From Alkalicoccobacillus gibsonii (lineage in GTDB: Bacteria; Bacillota; Bacilli; Bacillales; Bacillaceae_D): a stretch of 64,000 nt of DNA. The notes beneath the pieces were generated by a model. That model did not search any database and was not told where the DNA came from. It saw only the letters and a list, made by a program, of their open reading frames with translations. The translations under genes and the position numbers were made by a program. The DNA lies in NCBI RefSeq assembly GCF_016798245.1, contig NZ_JAEUZA010000001.1:46221-110220 (forward strand), in the 5' to 3' direction. Positions 26,796-35,992 of the stretch are shown here, piece after piece; the first letter of the stretch is position 1; every line of letters begins with the position of its first letter.

Positions 26796-27623
26796 ATGCT
26801 CACCATGACGATACAAATTGTCATCACATTAGTTGGAGCTGCACTTATTATTTTGGTTGTTCAATCGTTCCTTCAAAGAAAAAAGAATTGTTTTTTAGAG
26901 CAAGAGATTGAAGAATTATCTAAGAAACATGATCAGCTATTGGCAGAGGTCCTTCAGCCATATCATGATTCTTCCGATAAATTAAAGCTTACACGTGGTA
27001 AAACAAAAAAACGCTTTGAGGAATTAAGTGAAGGATTTTTCACCATTCTTCACGCCGTTAAAGAAGCGCAACAGAACTTAGATGGCTTGCGTGTGACACG
27101 AGCTTCCTATGGATCAATTGTGGCGGTATTACCAAGAGCGAAATCCCAACTGGATGAAGAATTTGAGAAGCTGAATAAAATGAAAACGGAATTAGAACAG
27201 CTTGAAAAAGAAGATACAGATGTCGTTATACTTGAAAAAGAAGAACGAGCACAACTGGAAGAAATAGAAAAGCAGCTGCAAGCTCACGTTCTAAAAACAG
27301 ATTATCCTTTGAACAATCTTGTTCAAAAGCTGAATTATTTAAAAAGAGAGTTAAACGAAGTGTTGGCTGAGGATTTAGATTCAATTACGGCTAAGCATGA
27401 TCTAGAGCACCTTCAAAGTGATCGGATAGAGCTTGAGAAACGATTAACTAGGCTTCAGGCGCTCTTTAGAGAACAACGCCATCTCGCTGCTCAATTTGAA
27501 GGAATAAGCGCTGAATTACCAGAATCGTATCAACGTTTTTTGGGCGCCCTTCAAGCAGGAGAAGTGGACCGGGCGGAAACTCATCTGAAAGTAGTTCATG
27601 AAGACATAGTAAAACGTTTATAA
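26796..27623 (+). CDS. Membrane-anchored long coiled-coil protein
   Basis: 275 residues with one N-terminal transmembrane helix (about 5-24) and then an almost unbroken charged, heptad-rich helix (for example LEQEIEELSKKHDQLLAEV and LEQLEKEDTDVVILEKEER) to the C-terminus. The layout recalls EzrA or other cytoskeletal and septum-associated proteins, but it is half the size of EzrA and I recognise no family. The ATG follows GAGAGGAG. It is convergent with pspA, with which it shares a terminator; a membrane-stress role is only a guess from position. Confidence 0.6.
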   Translation: MLTMTIQIVITLVGAALIILVVQSFLQRKKNCFLEQEIEELSKKHDQLLAEVLQPYHDSSDKLKLTRGKTKKRFEELSEGFFTILHAVKEAQQNLDGLRVTRASYGSIVAVLPRAKSQLDEEFEKLNKMKTELEQLEKEDTDVVILEKEERAQLEEIEKQLQAHVLKTDYPLNNLVQKLNYLKRELNEVLAEDLDSITAKHDLEHLQSDRIELEKRLTRLQALFREQRHLAAQFEGISAELPESYQRFLGALQAGEVDRAETHLKVVHEDIVKRL

Positions 27624-27626
27624 AAG

Positions 27627-27663
27627 AAAGCTGAGAACTCGTTAGAGCGCTCAGCTTTTTTTG
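27627..27663. terminator. Bidirectional terminator
   Basis: AAGCTGAG pairs with CTCAGCTT and is followed by seven T residues. It lies between two convergent genes. Confidence 0.75.
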
Positions 27664-28344
27664 TTATTCGTTCGTTTGTTTTCCGGCCATTTTTGCTTTT
27701 AACTGCTCTAGTTCACTGTCTACCTTACTTTTAGTTGTAAGTGCAGCAAGGTCATCATCAAGCGTTTTGTTTATGCTTCTAAGTTCTTCAGAAGACTCTG
27801 CTTCTGCTTCACTACGCATGACTTTTTCTTCCATACGATCAAAGCCACTCTTTGCGCCAGAATTCATTCCAGATAGAGAACGATTTACTTTTGCACGTGC
27901 CTGAGCACTTTCATTACGAGCTTTAAGTGAATCTTTCTTCATTGTCATCTCACGAAGCTCGTCTTTCATTTCGCGTAATTTATCCTTAAGCTCTGATGAC
28001 AATTTTGTCGCTTCATTATGAGACATTTGTAGGCTACTAGCCTGAGATTCTTGTTTAGATTTCTCCTCAAGAACCCTGCGAGCTAAATCCTCATCTCCAG
28101 ATTCAAGTGCAACCATCGCTTGTTCTTCACGTTTTGTAACGGCTTCTAAGGATTCATCTAATTGCTTTTTCAATAGCTTTTCGCTGGCAATTTGTTTTGC
28201 AACTGCTGCTTCAACCTCTTGAATATCATTTTCCATGTCATAAATAAACTGGTCGAGCATTTTGCCCGGGTCCTCAGCTTTATTTAATAAAGAATTTAAT
28301 TCTGATGAAACAATGGTACGAACTCGCGAAAAGAAACGAAACAT
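27664..28344 (-). CDS. pspA: PspA/IM30 family membrane-stress protein
   Basis: 226 residues, all-helical coiled coil, the length of B. subtilis PspA (YdjF). FRFFSRVRTIVSSELNSLL is the amphipathic, membrane-binding N-terminal helix. These ESCRT-III-like proteins polymerise on damaged membranes and limit proton leakage. It is distinct from the second paralogue LiaH at 52762. The ATG follows TAGGAGG on the minus strand. It stands alone, with no regulator beside it. Confidence 0.88.
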   Translation of the reverse strand: MFRFFSRVRTIVSSELNSLLNKAEDPGKMLDQFIYDMENDIQEVEAAVAKQIASEKLLKKQLDESLEAVTKREEQAMVALESGDEDLARRVLEEKSKQESQASSLQMSHNEATKLSSELKDKLREMKDELREMTMKKDSLKARNESAQARAKVNRSLSGMNSGAKSGFDRMEEKVMRSEAEAESSEELRSINKTLDDDLAALTTKSKVDSELEQLKAKMAGKQTNE

Positions 28345-28470
28345 ACAAATCCCTCCTAATATTGTTAATAACCTAAGTTTATCACAGGCTATTTTATCTG
28401 TAATACTTTCTTAACTGTATATACGACCCGGCGTAAAAAATGTTTCAGTTTCATTCAAAAAATCTAAAGA

Positions 28471-28498
28471 TTGACTTTACTGATAAATCAGATAAAAT
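28471..28498 (+). promoter_or_regulatory. Sigma-A promoter with internal inverted repeat
   Basis: TTGACT (28471-28476), 16 bp, TAAAAT (28493-28498). The spacer holds CTGATAAATCAG (28480-28491), a possible repressor site. Confidence 0.55.
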
Positions 28499-28549
28499 AA
28501 AAACTATTACATTTGACTAAATAGAGAGAACATTCTGAGGTGTTGAGAG

Positions 28550-29752
28550 ATGAGATACGCTTTTTCTAAACGGGTAAGACATTTACAATCGTCTGCAGTA
28601 CGAGACATTTTGAAAGTCGTGGGGAATGGAGATGTCATTTCATTTGCTGGAGGACTTCCAGCTGATGATTTGTTTCCAGTTGAAGCGATTGAGCAGGCAT
28701 TTTCACGTGCTTTTGCATCAGGAACAAAAGCCCTGCAATATATTGAAACAGAAGGGTATGCACCGTTACGTGAACTTGTTGTTGAACGGATGAGTCGGAA
28801 GGATATTACAGGATTCACAGCGAATGATGTTTTGCTTACAACAGGCTCTCAGCAGGCCATTGATTTATTTTCAAGAGTTATGTTTAGCCCAGGAGACATT
28901 GTTTTAACAGAGGATCCAACCTATCTTGCTGCCCTACAAGTGTTTCAATCGTACGAAGCAGAAGCTGTTGCTGTTGAATCGGATGATGAGGGAATGATTG
29001 AGGAGGACTTAGAAGCAAAGCTGCGTAACTTAAGACCAAAGTGTATTTACGTTGTTCCTACATTTTCGAACCCTGCAGGAAAGGTTTGGTCACTTGAACG
29101 TCGGAGAATGCTTGTTAGACTCGCTCACAAATATAACTGTCTTATCTTAGAGGACGATCCGTACGGAGACATCCAATTTAATCAAAATGAAACCTACACA
29201 CCCATCGCTGCTTTAGATGATGGCTCAAGAGTCTTATATACAAGCACCTTTTCCAAAACAGCTGTCCCTGCGCTTCGAACAGGCTGGATTGTAGGTCCGT
29301 TCCAGGTGATTCGCATGATGGCACAAGCTAAGCAAGCGAATGACTTACATTCAAACTCGCTGTCTCAGCAAGCGATCTATCAGCTGTGTACACACTTTGA
29401 CTTTGATGGACATATTCAAGGAGTAACCAATCTTTATAGGCAAAGACGTGATGTGATGGTGGACTGTATTAGACAGTCCAATTTGCCGAATGCCCATTTT
29501 GTTGAGCCAAAAGGTGGCATGTTCCTTTGGATTGAGCTCGATGAACGTGTAAACACAACCTCTATGTTAACCGAAGCCGTAAAAAAAGGAGTAGCGTATG
29601 TCCCTGGAGCTCCTTTTTATGCAGGTGTTCCTAAAACCAATACGATGCGGTTAAACTTTACACATGCAACAGACGAAGAGATTAAAAAAGGGATTCATCT
29701 ATTATCAGATGTATTTTCTCATACAGATGATCAAGTAAAAACGGTCATTTAA
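28550..29752 (+). CDS. PLP-dependent aminotransferase (LysN/2-aminoadipate type)
   Basis: 400 residues, fold-type I, in the MocR-related aminotransferase group but without a DNA-binding domain. ISFAGGLPADDLFP, LTTGSQQAIDL, VPTFSNPAGK, EDDPYGDI and the Schiff-base Lys in STFSKTAVPALRTGW are all present. Likely substrates are branched-chain, aromatic or 2-aminoadipate-like amino acids; sequence does not decide. A sigma-A promoter with an inverted repeat precedes it and a strong bidirectional terminator follows. Confidence 0.87.
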   Translation: MRYAFSKRVRHLQSSAVRDILKVVGNGDVISFAGGLPADDLFPVEAIEQAFSRAFASGTKALQYIETEGYAPLRELVVERMSRKDITGFTANDVLLTTGSQQAIDLFSRVMFSPGDIVLTEDPTYLAALQVFQSYEAEAVAVESDDEGMIEEDLEAKLRNLRPKCIYVVPTFSNPAGKVWSLERRRMLVRLAHKYNCLILEDDPYGDIQFNQNETYTPIAALDDGSRVLYTSTFSKTAVPALRTGWIVGPFQVIRMMAQAKQANDLHSNSLSQQAIYQLCTHFDFDGHIQGVTNLYRQRRDVMVDCIRQSNLPNAHFVEPKGGMFLWIELDERVNTTSMLTEAVKKGVAYVPGAPFYAGVPKTNTMRLNFTHATDEEIKKGIHLLSDVFSHTDDQVKTVI

Positions 29753-29756
29753 TGAA

Positions 29757-29795
29757 AAACGGACCTGAGCGACATGCTCAGGTCCGTTTATTCTT
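29757..29795. terminator. Bidirectional terminator
   Basis: A perfect 12-bp stem ACGGACCTGAGC / GCTCAGGTCCGT followed by TTTATTCTTT, between convergent genes. Confidence 0.85.
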
Positions 29796-30679
29796 TACAT
29801 CGATTCTAATCGTTTAATCCGCGCCTCCGGTTGTGGGTGAGTGGAAAAAAGACTTGCTGCTTTCTTTTTTAATGGATCTGCAAAATATAAGGAAGCAGAC
29901 GTACTTGATGCTTCTTTTACTGGTGTAGAGGAGTTTGTAATTTTTCTTAAGGCGTTTGCCAGTGCATTCGGATTTCGTGTCAACTCTGCAGCCGTGGCAT
30001 CAGCGAGAAATTCACGGTTTCGTGAAATGGCTAGCTGAATCAATGTGGCTACAAGAGGCGATATTATGATTAGGAGGAGAGATAAAATCATGATGATACC
30101 ATTTTGTTTATTGTCTCTATTTCCTCTGGCGCGACCATAGTACATGGAGCGCGCACCGATGTCGCTCAGAATAGCTACGGCAGAAACTAAAGCAATCGCA
30201 ACAGTGGCTAACCTGATATCGTAATTTCGGACGTGAGCAATTTCGTGAGCAATCACACCTTCGAGTTCTTCTCTGTTTAATTGATTAAGTAAACCTGTTG
30301 TCACTGCAACAGCCGCTTTTTTAGGAGAGGTCCCAGTAGCAAACGCATTTGGACTTTGATCATTAATAATAAATATTCTCGGTTTTGGGATTTGCGCAAC
30401 CATGGAAAGACTGTCTACTGTATTCCACAAATACGCATGATCATCTGAGTTTCGTATTTCTCTTGCATGATTCATTCTCATCACAACATTTGTGCTGCCG
30501 AAGAGCATAATAAGAGTATAGCCGCCACCAACAAGGGCTGCTAAGATGAGACCACTAATGTAATCGCCAATATATAGGTAAGTAATGGCAGCCCCAACTG
30601 CAAGAACAAATAGTACAAATCCAGTAACGATAAAAATGGTTTTACGCTTATTATGACTGATTTGTTGATATAGGTGCAT
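29795..30679 (-). CDS. htpX: HtpX-like membrane zinc metalloprotease (M48)
   Basis: 294 residues with two N-terminal and two internal membrane segments. The zinc motif HEIAH is at 145-149 and a downstream ENREFLAD-type Glu ligand appears as SRNREFLADATAAEL. HtpX degrades misfolded membrane proteins. The lemA gene lies 20 bp upstream, a common pairing. Both are probably expressed as one unit in response to envelope damage. Confidence 0.9.
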   Translation of the reverse strand: MHLYQQISHNKRKTIFIVTGFVLFVLAVGAAITYLYIGDYISGLILAALVGGGYTLIMLFGSTNVVMRMNHAREIRNSDDHAYLWNTVDSLSMVAQIPKPRIFIINDQSPNAFATGTSPKKAAVAVTTGLLNQLNREELEGVIAHEIAHVRNYDIRLATVAIALVSAVAILSDIGARSMYYGRARGNRDNKQNGIIMILSLLLIIISPLVATLIQLAISRNREFLADATAAELTRNPNALANALRKITNSSTPVKEASSTSASLYFADPLKKKAASLFSTHPQPEARIKRLESM

Positions 30680-30699
30680 GAGCTACCCTCATCTCTTAT

Positions 30700-31254
30700 T
30701 TAATCAAAATCCACGCGAACAGCTTGGCGCTCTTCGTTTGAGGCTTCTAAGTATCCATGCTTACGGAAGTTGTGTACAGAAGCGATCAGATTACTTGGAA
30801 ACGATTCAACTTTGTTGTTGTATTGCATCACGGTTTTATTGTATAGCTGTTTTGAATAGGCTACCTTATTTTCAGTAGCAACCAAGTCTTCATGAACCTT
30901 AGAAAAAGTCTCATTCGCTTTTAAATCGGGATAAGCTTCTGTTAAAGAGAAAAACTGTCTTAATGTTCCTGATAGTTCATTATCGGCTTGAACCTGCTCT
31001 TCGCGACTTAAGTCAGGAGAAACAATTTGATTTCGCATCTTAACAATTTCAGCTAACGTTTCTTTTTCATGCTTCATGTACGTTTTGGCGGTGTCAACCA
31101 AGTTTGGTATTAAATCATATCTTCTTTTTAACTGAACATCGATTTGAGACCAAGCCTCTTCTTTCCAACCTCTTAACTTTATTAAGCCGTTGTAATTCAT
31201 AATCCAAAACAGTCCAATAACGACAATAATAGCTCCTGCAATGATAAATCCCAT
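30700..31254 (-). CDS. lemA: LemA family membrane protein
   Basis: About 184 residues: an N-terminal membrane helix, then the four-helix LemA domain with LRGWKEEAWSQIDVQLKRRYD and LIPNLVDTAKTYMKHEKE. The biochemical role is unknown; LemA genes often sit beside htpX, as here. I prefer ATG 31254, nine bases after AAAGG, over ATG 31263, which abuts the site. Confidence 0.9.
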   Translation of the reverse strand: MGFIIAGAIIVVIGLFWIMNYNGLIKLRGWKEEAWSQIDVQLKRRYDLIPNLVDTAKTYMKHEKETLAEIVKMRNQIVSPDLSREEQVQADNELSGTLRQFFSLTEAYPDLKANETFSKVHEDLVATENKVAYSKQLYNKTVMQYNNKVESFPSNLIASVHNFRKHGYLEASNEERQAVRVDFD

Positions 31255-31460
31255 CTTCTTCATCCTTTCTTATCAACGTCAGTTATTTAGTTACGATCAA
31301 ACAAATCATTCGGTTTCAACTTTTAGTGTATCACGGAAAAATAAGAAGATTGAACAAAAACAACGGCCCTCAAAAAAAACTAAGTTTTACCAAAAAAATC
31401 GATACATACTTCAATTAAAAAAAACCTACACTATGATTACACAAGGAGGAGGTGAAACAC

Positions 31461-31667
31461 ATGGCTAACAACAACAGCAATTCTAATGACCTTCTTGTAC
31501 CTGGTGTACAACAGGCTCTAGATCAAATGAAATACGAAATCGCTTCTGAGTTTGGAGTAACTCTTGGAGCTGATACAACTGCTCGTGCAAACGGTTCAGT
31601 TGGTGGTGAAATCACTAAACGTTTAGTACAAGCTGCTGAACAACAACTTGGTGGATACCAACGTTAA
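31461..31667 (+). CDS. Alpha/beta-type small acid-soluble spore protein
   Basis: 68 residues. [29 protein letters not shown] contains the germination-protease recognition site (E-I-A-S-E) and the two conserved DNA-binding blocks. These proteins coat forespore DNA, force an A-like conformation and protect it from UV and heat; on germination GPR cleaves them into amino acids. ATG 31461 follows AAGGAGGAGG; the GTG at 31452 lies too close to that site. I could not place a convincing sigma-G promoter. Confidence 0.95.
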   Translation: MANNNSNSNDLLVPGVQQALDQMKYEIASEFGVTLGADTTARANGSVGGEITKRLVQAAEQQLGGYQR

Positions 31668-31680
31668 TAATGATGGATAT

Positions 31681-31710
31681 AAGGGGATGGCCTAGCGCCA
31701 TCCCTTTTTC
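31681..31710 (+). terminator. Terminator after the spore protein gene
   Basis: GGGATGGC and GCCATCCC form a perfect stem with a 4-base loop, followed by TTTTT. Confidence 0.85.
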
Positions 31711-31716
31711 ATATGT

Positions 31717-31747
31717 AAAAAAGACGCCCCATATTGGAACGTCTTAA
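31717..31747 (-). terminator. Terminator after msmX
   Basis: On the minus strand AAGACGTTCC pairs with GGGGCGTCTT, followed by TTTT. Confidence 0.7.
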
Positions 31748-31757
31748 AGAGTGTAAG

Positions 31758-32855
31758 TTAACGAATACGTTGCTCGTTATCCGCATCGAAAAAGTGACAT
31801 TTGTTTAAGTCAAGAGCTAGATCAAGCTTCTGACCAGAAGAGATATCCGTTCTAGAATCGACTCTAGCTACAAGCTCTTGTCCGTTTACGCTTGAGTAAA
31901 GAACCGTTTCTGCACCAGTTAACTCAGCCACATCAATAACAGCATTAAGCTTTGTATCAGGTGAAGACTGAAGGAATAGTAATTCATCATGTACATCCTC
32001 TGGTCTTACACCAAGAATGATGTCTTTATCAGCATAGCCTTTTTCACGAAGTGTTTTAAGTTTGCCTTCAGGTACTTTAAGAGAGATATCTCCAACAACG
32101 AATTGATCTCCGTTCAAGCGACCAGTTAGGAAGTTCATAGAAGGTGAACCGATGAACCCGCCAACGAATACGTTCTCAGGGTTATCGTACACTTCTTTAG
32201 GTGAACCAACCTGTTGGATCAGTCCATCTTTCATTATGACAATTCGTGTGGCCATTGTCATAGCCTCTGTCTGGTCATGCGTTACATAAATTGTTGTTGT
32301 TTGAAGACGTTTGTGAAGCTTTGTGATCTCTGCTCTCATCTGAACACGAAGCTTTGCATCAAGGTTTGAAAGTGGCTCATCCATTAAGAATACTTGTGGA
32401 TCACGTACAATGGCACGTCCCAAGGCAACCCGCTGACGCTGACCACCTGACATTGCTTTTGGTTTACGATCTAGCATTTCAGTTAGTCCGAGGATTTGAG
32501 CAGCATTCTTAACTCGCTTGTCGATCTCATCCTTTTTAAACTTACGTAGCTTTAATCCAAAAGCCATATTATCGTATACGTTCATATGTGGATATAAGGC
32601 ATAGTTTTGGAATACCATCGCGATATCACGATCTTTTGGAGCGACATCGTTCATGCGTTTGTCTCCAATGTGAAGATCACCCTTTGAGATATCTTCAAGT
32701 CCAGCAATCATTCGAAGTGTCGTTGATTTACCGCAACCAGAAGGTCCTACAAATACGATAAATTCTTTATCTTCAATATTTAAATTGAAATCCGTAACAG
32801 CTGTAACATCACCATCATAAATTTTATAGATACCATCTAAGCTAATCTCTGCCAT
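31758..32855 (-). CDS. msmX: Multi-sugar ABC importer ATPase
   Basis: 365 residues, the length of B. subtilis MsmX. Walker A GPSGCGKST, signature MSGGQRQR, Walker B VFLMDEPLSNLD and the C-terminal regulatory OB domain of the MalK/UgpC group are present. MsmX energises several carbohydrate importers whose own operons lack an ATPase; no permease is nearby, matching that shared role. ATG 32855 follows GGAGGGG. The neighbouring PucR-type regulator is in the same relation as yxkF to msmX in B. subtilis. Confidence 0.92.
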   Translation of the reverse strand: MAEISLDGIYKIYDGDVTAVTDFNLNIEDKEFIVFVGPSGCGKSTTLRMIAGLEDISKGDLHIGDKRMNDVAPKDRDIAMVFQNYALYPHMNVYDNMAFGLKLRKFKKDEIDKRVKNAAQILGLTEMLDRKPKAMSGGQRQRVALGRAIVRDPQVFLMDEPLSNLDAKLRVQMRAEITKLHKRLQTTTIYVTHDQTEAMTMATRIVIMKDGLIQQVGSPKEVYDNPENVFVGGFIGSPSMNFLTGRLNGDQFVVGDISLKVPEGKLKTLREKGYADKDIILGVRPEDVHDELLFLQSSPDTKLNAVIDVAELTGAETVLYSSVNGQELVARVDSRTDISSGQKLDLALDLNKCHFFDADNEQRIR

Positions 32856-32969
32856 GCTTAACCCCTCCATATTGTAAGTATAAATGAATTGTAAGCCTTT
32901 TCATTGATTTAGAATATGGAAATGGTGCACAAAGTTCATCCTTTTTTCTGGGCAGGGTGCACAAGCCTA

Positions 32970-33857
32970 CTAACGATCCTGTAACAAAAGAACAAAATGC
33001 ATATAAGCCGCATGCTGAAACTGTTTAATATCAATGCCAGTTTTCTCAATAAACTTATCAATTCGATATTGTAGGCTATTTCGATGCATATGTAAGCTCT
33101 TTGCAGCCGATGAAAGATTCATGGAGTGATGAAGATAACTTGAAATACTCTTCATCATATCTGAATCCTGCAAGATCTCTTCTGTTAATACCTGAGTCTG
33201 AATATAGGTGTTTTCTGATTCAGGAATAAATTGAATGAGATAATAGGGAATCGCCTCGTGTTCTTTAAAAATATGCTGCTTATTCACATGTGGTAAGGCA
33301 GCACGGAAGCAGGCCTGTTCCCAAGTAAAGGTAGGCCTTGCTTGTTCAATCGACCTGGTTGAGCCAATTAAAAGAGTGAGATCTACATAAAAATCAGTTG
33401 CAATGGCTTGAACGAAATGGGAGAACTCACTTGTCTCATCATCGATCCGATCAATCACCACACCGTTTAAAGCATCTGTCCAAATCATTGTATGTAAGCC
33501 CGGGAGCTGATTTTGCCATGCCTCATGAAAGTCAGTGTACGTATCAATACTCTCAGATAGTGAAAAGTGTACAAAGCGAACGGCTTCTTGAGTAGGCGCA
33601 GCAACAGGCTGGGCTGAATCTTGAAAAAGCCATTCCTTCCATTGTTTTTCTGATACAGTCTCTGGTACGGGATAGGGCTTCCAGACAGGTAAGAGCAGCA
33701 TAAGCAGCTGCTGCTCTCTTTGTGATAACTGTTCTTTATAAAAACCAATTGGCTTTGATTGTTCATCCTGTAACCAGAGAACATCTAAGCGATGATAATC
33801 AGTTGGGTTAGTTGTCATAGCTGATCCGAATTGTCTTTTTAACGATTCCGTGATCAT
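32970..33857 (-). CDS. PucR/CdaR-type HTH regulator (YxkF-like)
   Basis: About 295 residues. The C-terminus carries the PucR helix-turn-helix: SSYLHHSMNLSSAAKSLHMH then RNSLQYRIDKFIEKTGID. The N-terminal part is a variable sensing region. ATG 33857 follows AAGGAG by 9 bases; the frame extends to 34001 without support. It lies upstream of msmX with a gap of about 115 bp, suggesting control of sugar uptake, but the effector is unknown. Confidence 0.8.
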   Translation of the reverse strand: MITESLKRQFGSAMTTNPTDYHRLDVLWLQDEQSKPIGFYKEQLSQREQQLLMLLLPVWKPYPVPETVSEKQWKEWLFQDSAQPVAAPTQEAVRFVHFSLSESIDTYTDFHEAWQNQLPGLHTMIWTDALNGVVIDRIDDETSEFSHFVQAIATDFYVDLTLLIGSTRSIEQARPTFTWEQACFRAALPHVNKQHIFKEHEAIPYYLIQFIPESENTYIQTQVLTEEILQDSDMMKSISSYLHHSMNLSSAAKSLHMHRNSLQYRIDKFIEKTGIDIKQFQHAAYMHFVLLLQDR

Positions 33858-33924
33858 ACACAAGCGCTCCTTACTACTGTAGAATAGTTCCAGTATATCG
33901 CTTGCCCAACATGTCGGTAAAGAA

Positions 33925-34101
33925 TTAATCCTGAACAGCTGGAGGATCTTCTTTTTCAAGCTCTCGTGCTTGTTCAATACGGCCGGCATGGTGACCAGCA
34001 ACCCTGCCTCCGCCTAACCCTTCGTTAATCATTCGATCGACGTCCATAAAGTAATGCTCTTTTCCTTGGTCGGATTCTTTTCGATGCTTTGATTCCTTCA
34101 T
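33925..34101 (-). CDS. Small conserved-looking hydrophilic protein
   Basis: 58 residues, highly charged, with the segment YFMDVDRMINEGLGGGRVAGH followed by an acidic tail. I recognise no family. ATG 34101 lies after AAAGGAGAGG on the minus strand, a strong site; longer starts to 34191 lack one. It is divergent from yheB. The ribosome site and absence of overlap with the neighbour's coding region support a real gene. Confidence 0.6.
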   Translation of the reverse strand: MKESKHRKESDQGKEHYFMDVDRMINEGLGGGRVAGHHAGRIEQARELEKEDPPAVQD

Positions 34102-34183
34102 TTTGGCCTCTCCTTTCATTAAGAATTGGTTCGTAGTATGCTTCAACATTTTGGTGCTATTCCATATGGACTGAACAAGTGTT

Positions 34184-34211
34184 TTGCTCACGGAAGAAAA
34201 TCGATTATACT
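34184..34211 (+). promoter_or_regulatory. Sigma-A-like promoter of yheB
   Basis: TTGCTC (34184-34189), 16 bp, TATACT (34206-34211), 40 bp upstream of the GTG start. Confidence 0.5.
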
Positions 34212-34251
34212 AGGTGAGTCGAAGTTTTATAGCAAGTGAGGAGTGTACACA

Positions 34252-35397
34252 GTGGAACCATGGATGTTTATTAGTTTTATGGTGATTGTTGGAGCGGCAT
34301 TAGGTGGGATCACCAATGCACTCGCGATACGAATGTTATTCAAACCACACCAGGCATACTACATTGGGAAATGGAAAGTCCCATTTACACCTGGTTTGAT
34401 TCCAAAACGACATAAAGAAATTGCAGTTCAATTAGGAGAGATGGTTGGAACCTATCTCCTTACAGCAGAAGGCCTGGAGAAACAAATCAAACAGTCTGCC
34501 TTTAAACAGGGAGTGTCTGATTGGCTGGAGGCAGAAGCAACAAAACTGATAAATAGCGAGGATTCATTAGAAGTATATGTTGCACAAACGATTGGCGTTC
34601 AGAACCTAGAAGAGGTTTTATATCATCGAACAGATCGTATCATTGAAACAGGAATCAGTCGTTTCTTAACAAATAACGAAGAGAAAACAGTCGTTGAATT
34701 ACTGCCTGAGGCACTTGTTAACCGAGTAGAAGGCTATTTACCAGAGCTTTCACAAGCAGTGCTATCTAAGACTCGCGATTATTTTGCGAGCGCAGAAGGA
34801 AAAGAAAAGCTGAGTGGTATGATCGAAGAGTTTTTAGATCATAAAGGTCGATTAGGTAGCATGATTTCAATGTTTATGGGGAATGAAAGACTCGTTGATA
34901 AGGTGCAGCCTGAGATTCTACGATTCCTGCAAAATGAGCGAACGAACCAATTATTAAGTGAGTTACTGGAAAAAGAGTGGGATAAAATAAAAGAACGTCC
35001 ATTGAAGGAACTTCATGCATTTATTAATGAAGAAAAATTTAGCCACTTTTTAAGTCAGCTTGTAAAAGATAAAACGCCTGTACTCCGGTCAATAACTGCA
35101 CCTTTAAATACATGGATGCCAAATTATGAGGAGCGAATCATACAAACGTGGATCCCTAATGTAACAGATGGTTTCATTGGTATTGCGAGCAAGCAGATCG
35201 GACACTTCCTAAAAGCATTCCAAATTGAACAGGTAATTAGCAATCAAGTTCTTGCTTTTTCAACAAAGTACTTAGAAGAGCTTGTGATGTCTGTTGCTAG
35301 CAAAGAGCTAAAATTAATTACGTATTTAGGCGCCTTAATTGGTGGTGTAGTGGGATTGTTTCAAGGATTATTTGTTCTACTGATCAATTCCTTATAA
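34252..35397 (+). CDS. yheB: DUF445 family membrane protein (YheB)
   Basis: 381 residues. It has an N-terminal membrane helix with GAALGGITNALAIRMLFKPH and FTPGLIPKRHKEIA, the DUF445 signature, a long helical middle and a C-terminal helix pair (YLGALIGGVVGLFQGLFVLL). The function is unknown. GTG 34252 is preceded by GAGGAG by 8 bases. yheA follows, as in B. subtilis. Confidence 0.9.
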   Translation: MEPWMFISFMVIVGAALGGITNALAIRMLFKPHQAYYIGKWKVPFTPGLIPKRHKEIAVQLGEMVGTYLLTAEGLEKQIKQSAFKQGVSDWLEAEATKLINSEDSLEVYVAQTIGVQNLEEVLYHRTDRIIETGISRFLTNNEEKTVVELLPEALVNRVEGYLPELSQAVLSKTRDYFASAEGKEKLSGMIEEFLDHKGRLGSMISMFMGNERLVDKVQPEILRFLQNERTNQLLSELLEKEWDKIKERPLKELHAFINEEKFSHFLSQLVKDKTPVLRSITAPLNTWMPNYEERIIQTWIPNVTDGFIGIASKQIGHFLKAFQIEQVISNQVLAFSTKYLEELVMSVASKELKLITYLGALIGGVVGLFQGLFVLLINSL

Positions 35398-35485
35398 GTT
35401 TTTTTAGTCGGATTACGTGTCTTTCCGTGAATTCTCACTCTGAACATGTTATAGTCGTGTAGACTATTAAGAGGGGGAATTAACC

Positions 35486-35836
35486 GTGGCACAACTTCAA
35501 GACAAAGCGCAAGAACTAAAGCAAGCATTAGCAGAGAGTGATGAATTTAAATCACTTCAATCTCTACACAATCAAATCAATGAAGATGAGATTGCCAAAA
35601 AAATGTTGGACAACTTCCGTCAGCTGCAGCTTGAGCTTCAACAGAAGCAAATGCAAGGCATTCAAATTACGGAAGAAGAAGCACAAAAAGCACAACAACA
35701 ATTTGAGCTTGTTCAACAGCACGAACTAATCTCTAAATTGATGGAAGCTGAGCAACAGCTTAGCGTCATCATCGGAGACATTAACAAAGTCATCACAGAG
35801 CCATTAGAAGAAATTTACGGCACACCAGAACAATAA
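35486..35836 (+). CDS. yheA: YlbF/YmcA family protein YheA
   Basis: 116 residues, a helical hairpin of the YlbF/YmcA superfamily: MAQLQDKAQELKQALAESDEF, a Gln-rich middle and ELISKLMEAEQQLSVIIGDIN. YlbF, YmcA and YaaT form a complex that steers RNase Y; YheA is an uncharacterised paralogue. GTG start after GAGGGGGA. It follows yheB as in B. subtilis and ends in a terminator. Confidence 0.88.
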   Translation: MAQLQDKAQELKQALAESDEFKSLQSLHNQINEDEIAKKMLDNFRQLQLELQQKQMQGIQITEEEAQKAQQQFELVQQHELISKLMEAEQQLSVIIGDINKVITEPLEEIYGTPEQ

Positions 35837-35846
35837 GTAAGAAAAG

Positions 35847-35877
35847 GTCCCTCCGAGAAATCGGGGGGATTTTTTGT
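35847..35877 (+). terminator. Terminator after yheA
   Basis: TCCCTCCGA pairs (with G-U pairs) with TCGGGGGGA, followed by TTTTTT. Confidence 0.75.
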
Positions 35878-35992
35878 GCTTTCTATACATTCAAGTTCTG
35901 TCGGGGGACGGGGCTACATATGCTAGATCAGATACGACGAGCCTCCTAAGAGACACCAATGGAGAATACAACTAGAGGGGAAGAAGGCATGT

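Noticed and set aside
31390-31440. Sigma-G promoter for the spore protein gene
   Set aside because: CATACTT and CTACACTA look like -10 elements, but no matching -35 lies at the right distance.
31241-31468. 75-residue frame before the spore protein gene
   Set aside because: It overlaps the lemA start and the spore protein ribosome site and has no ribosome site of its own.
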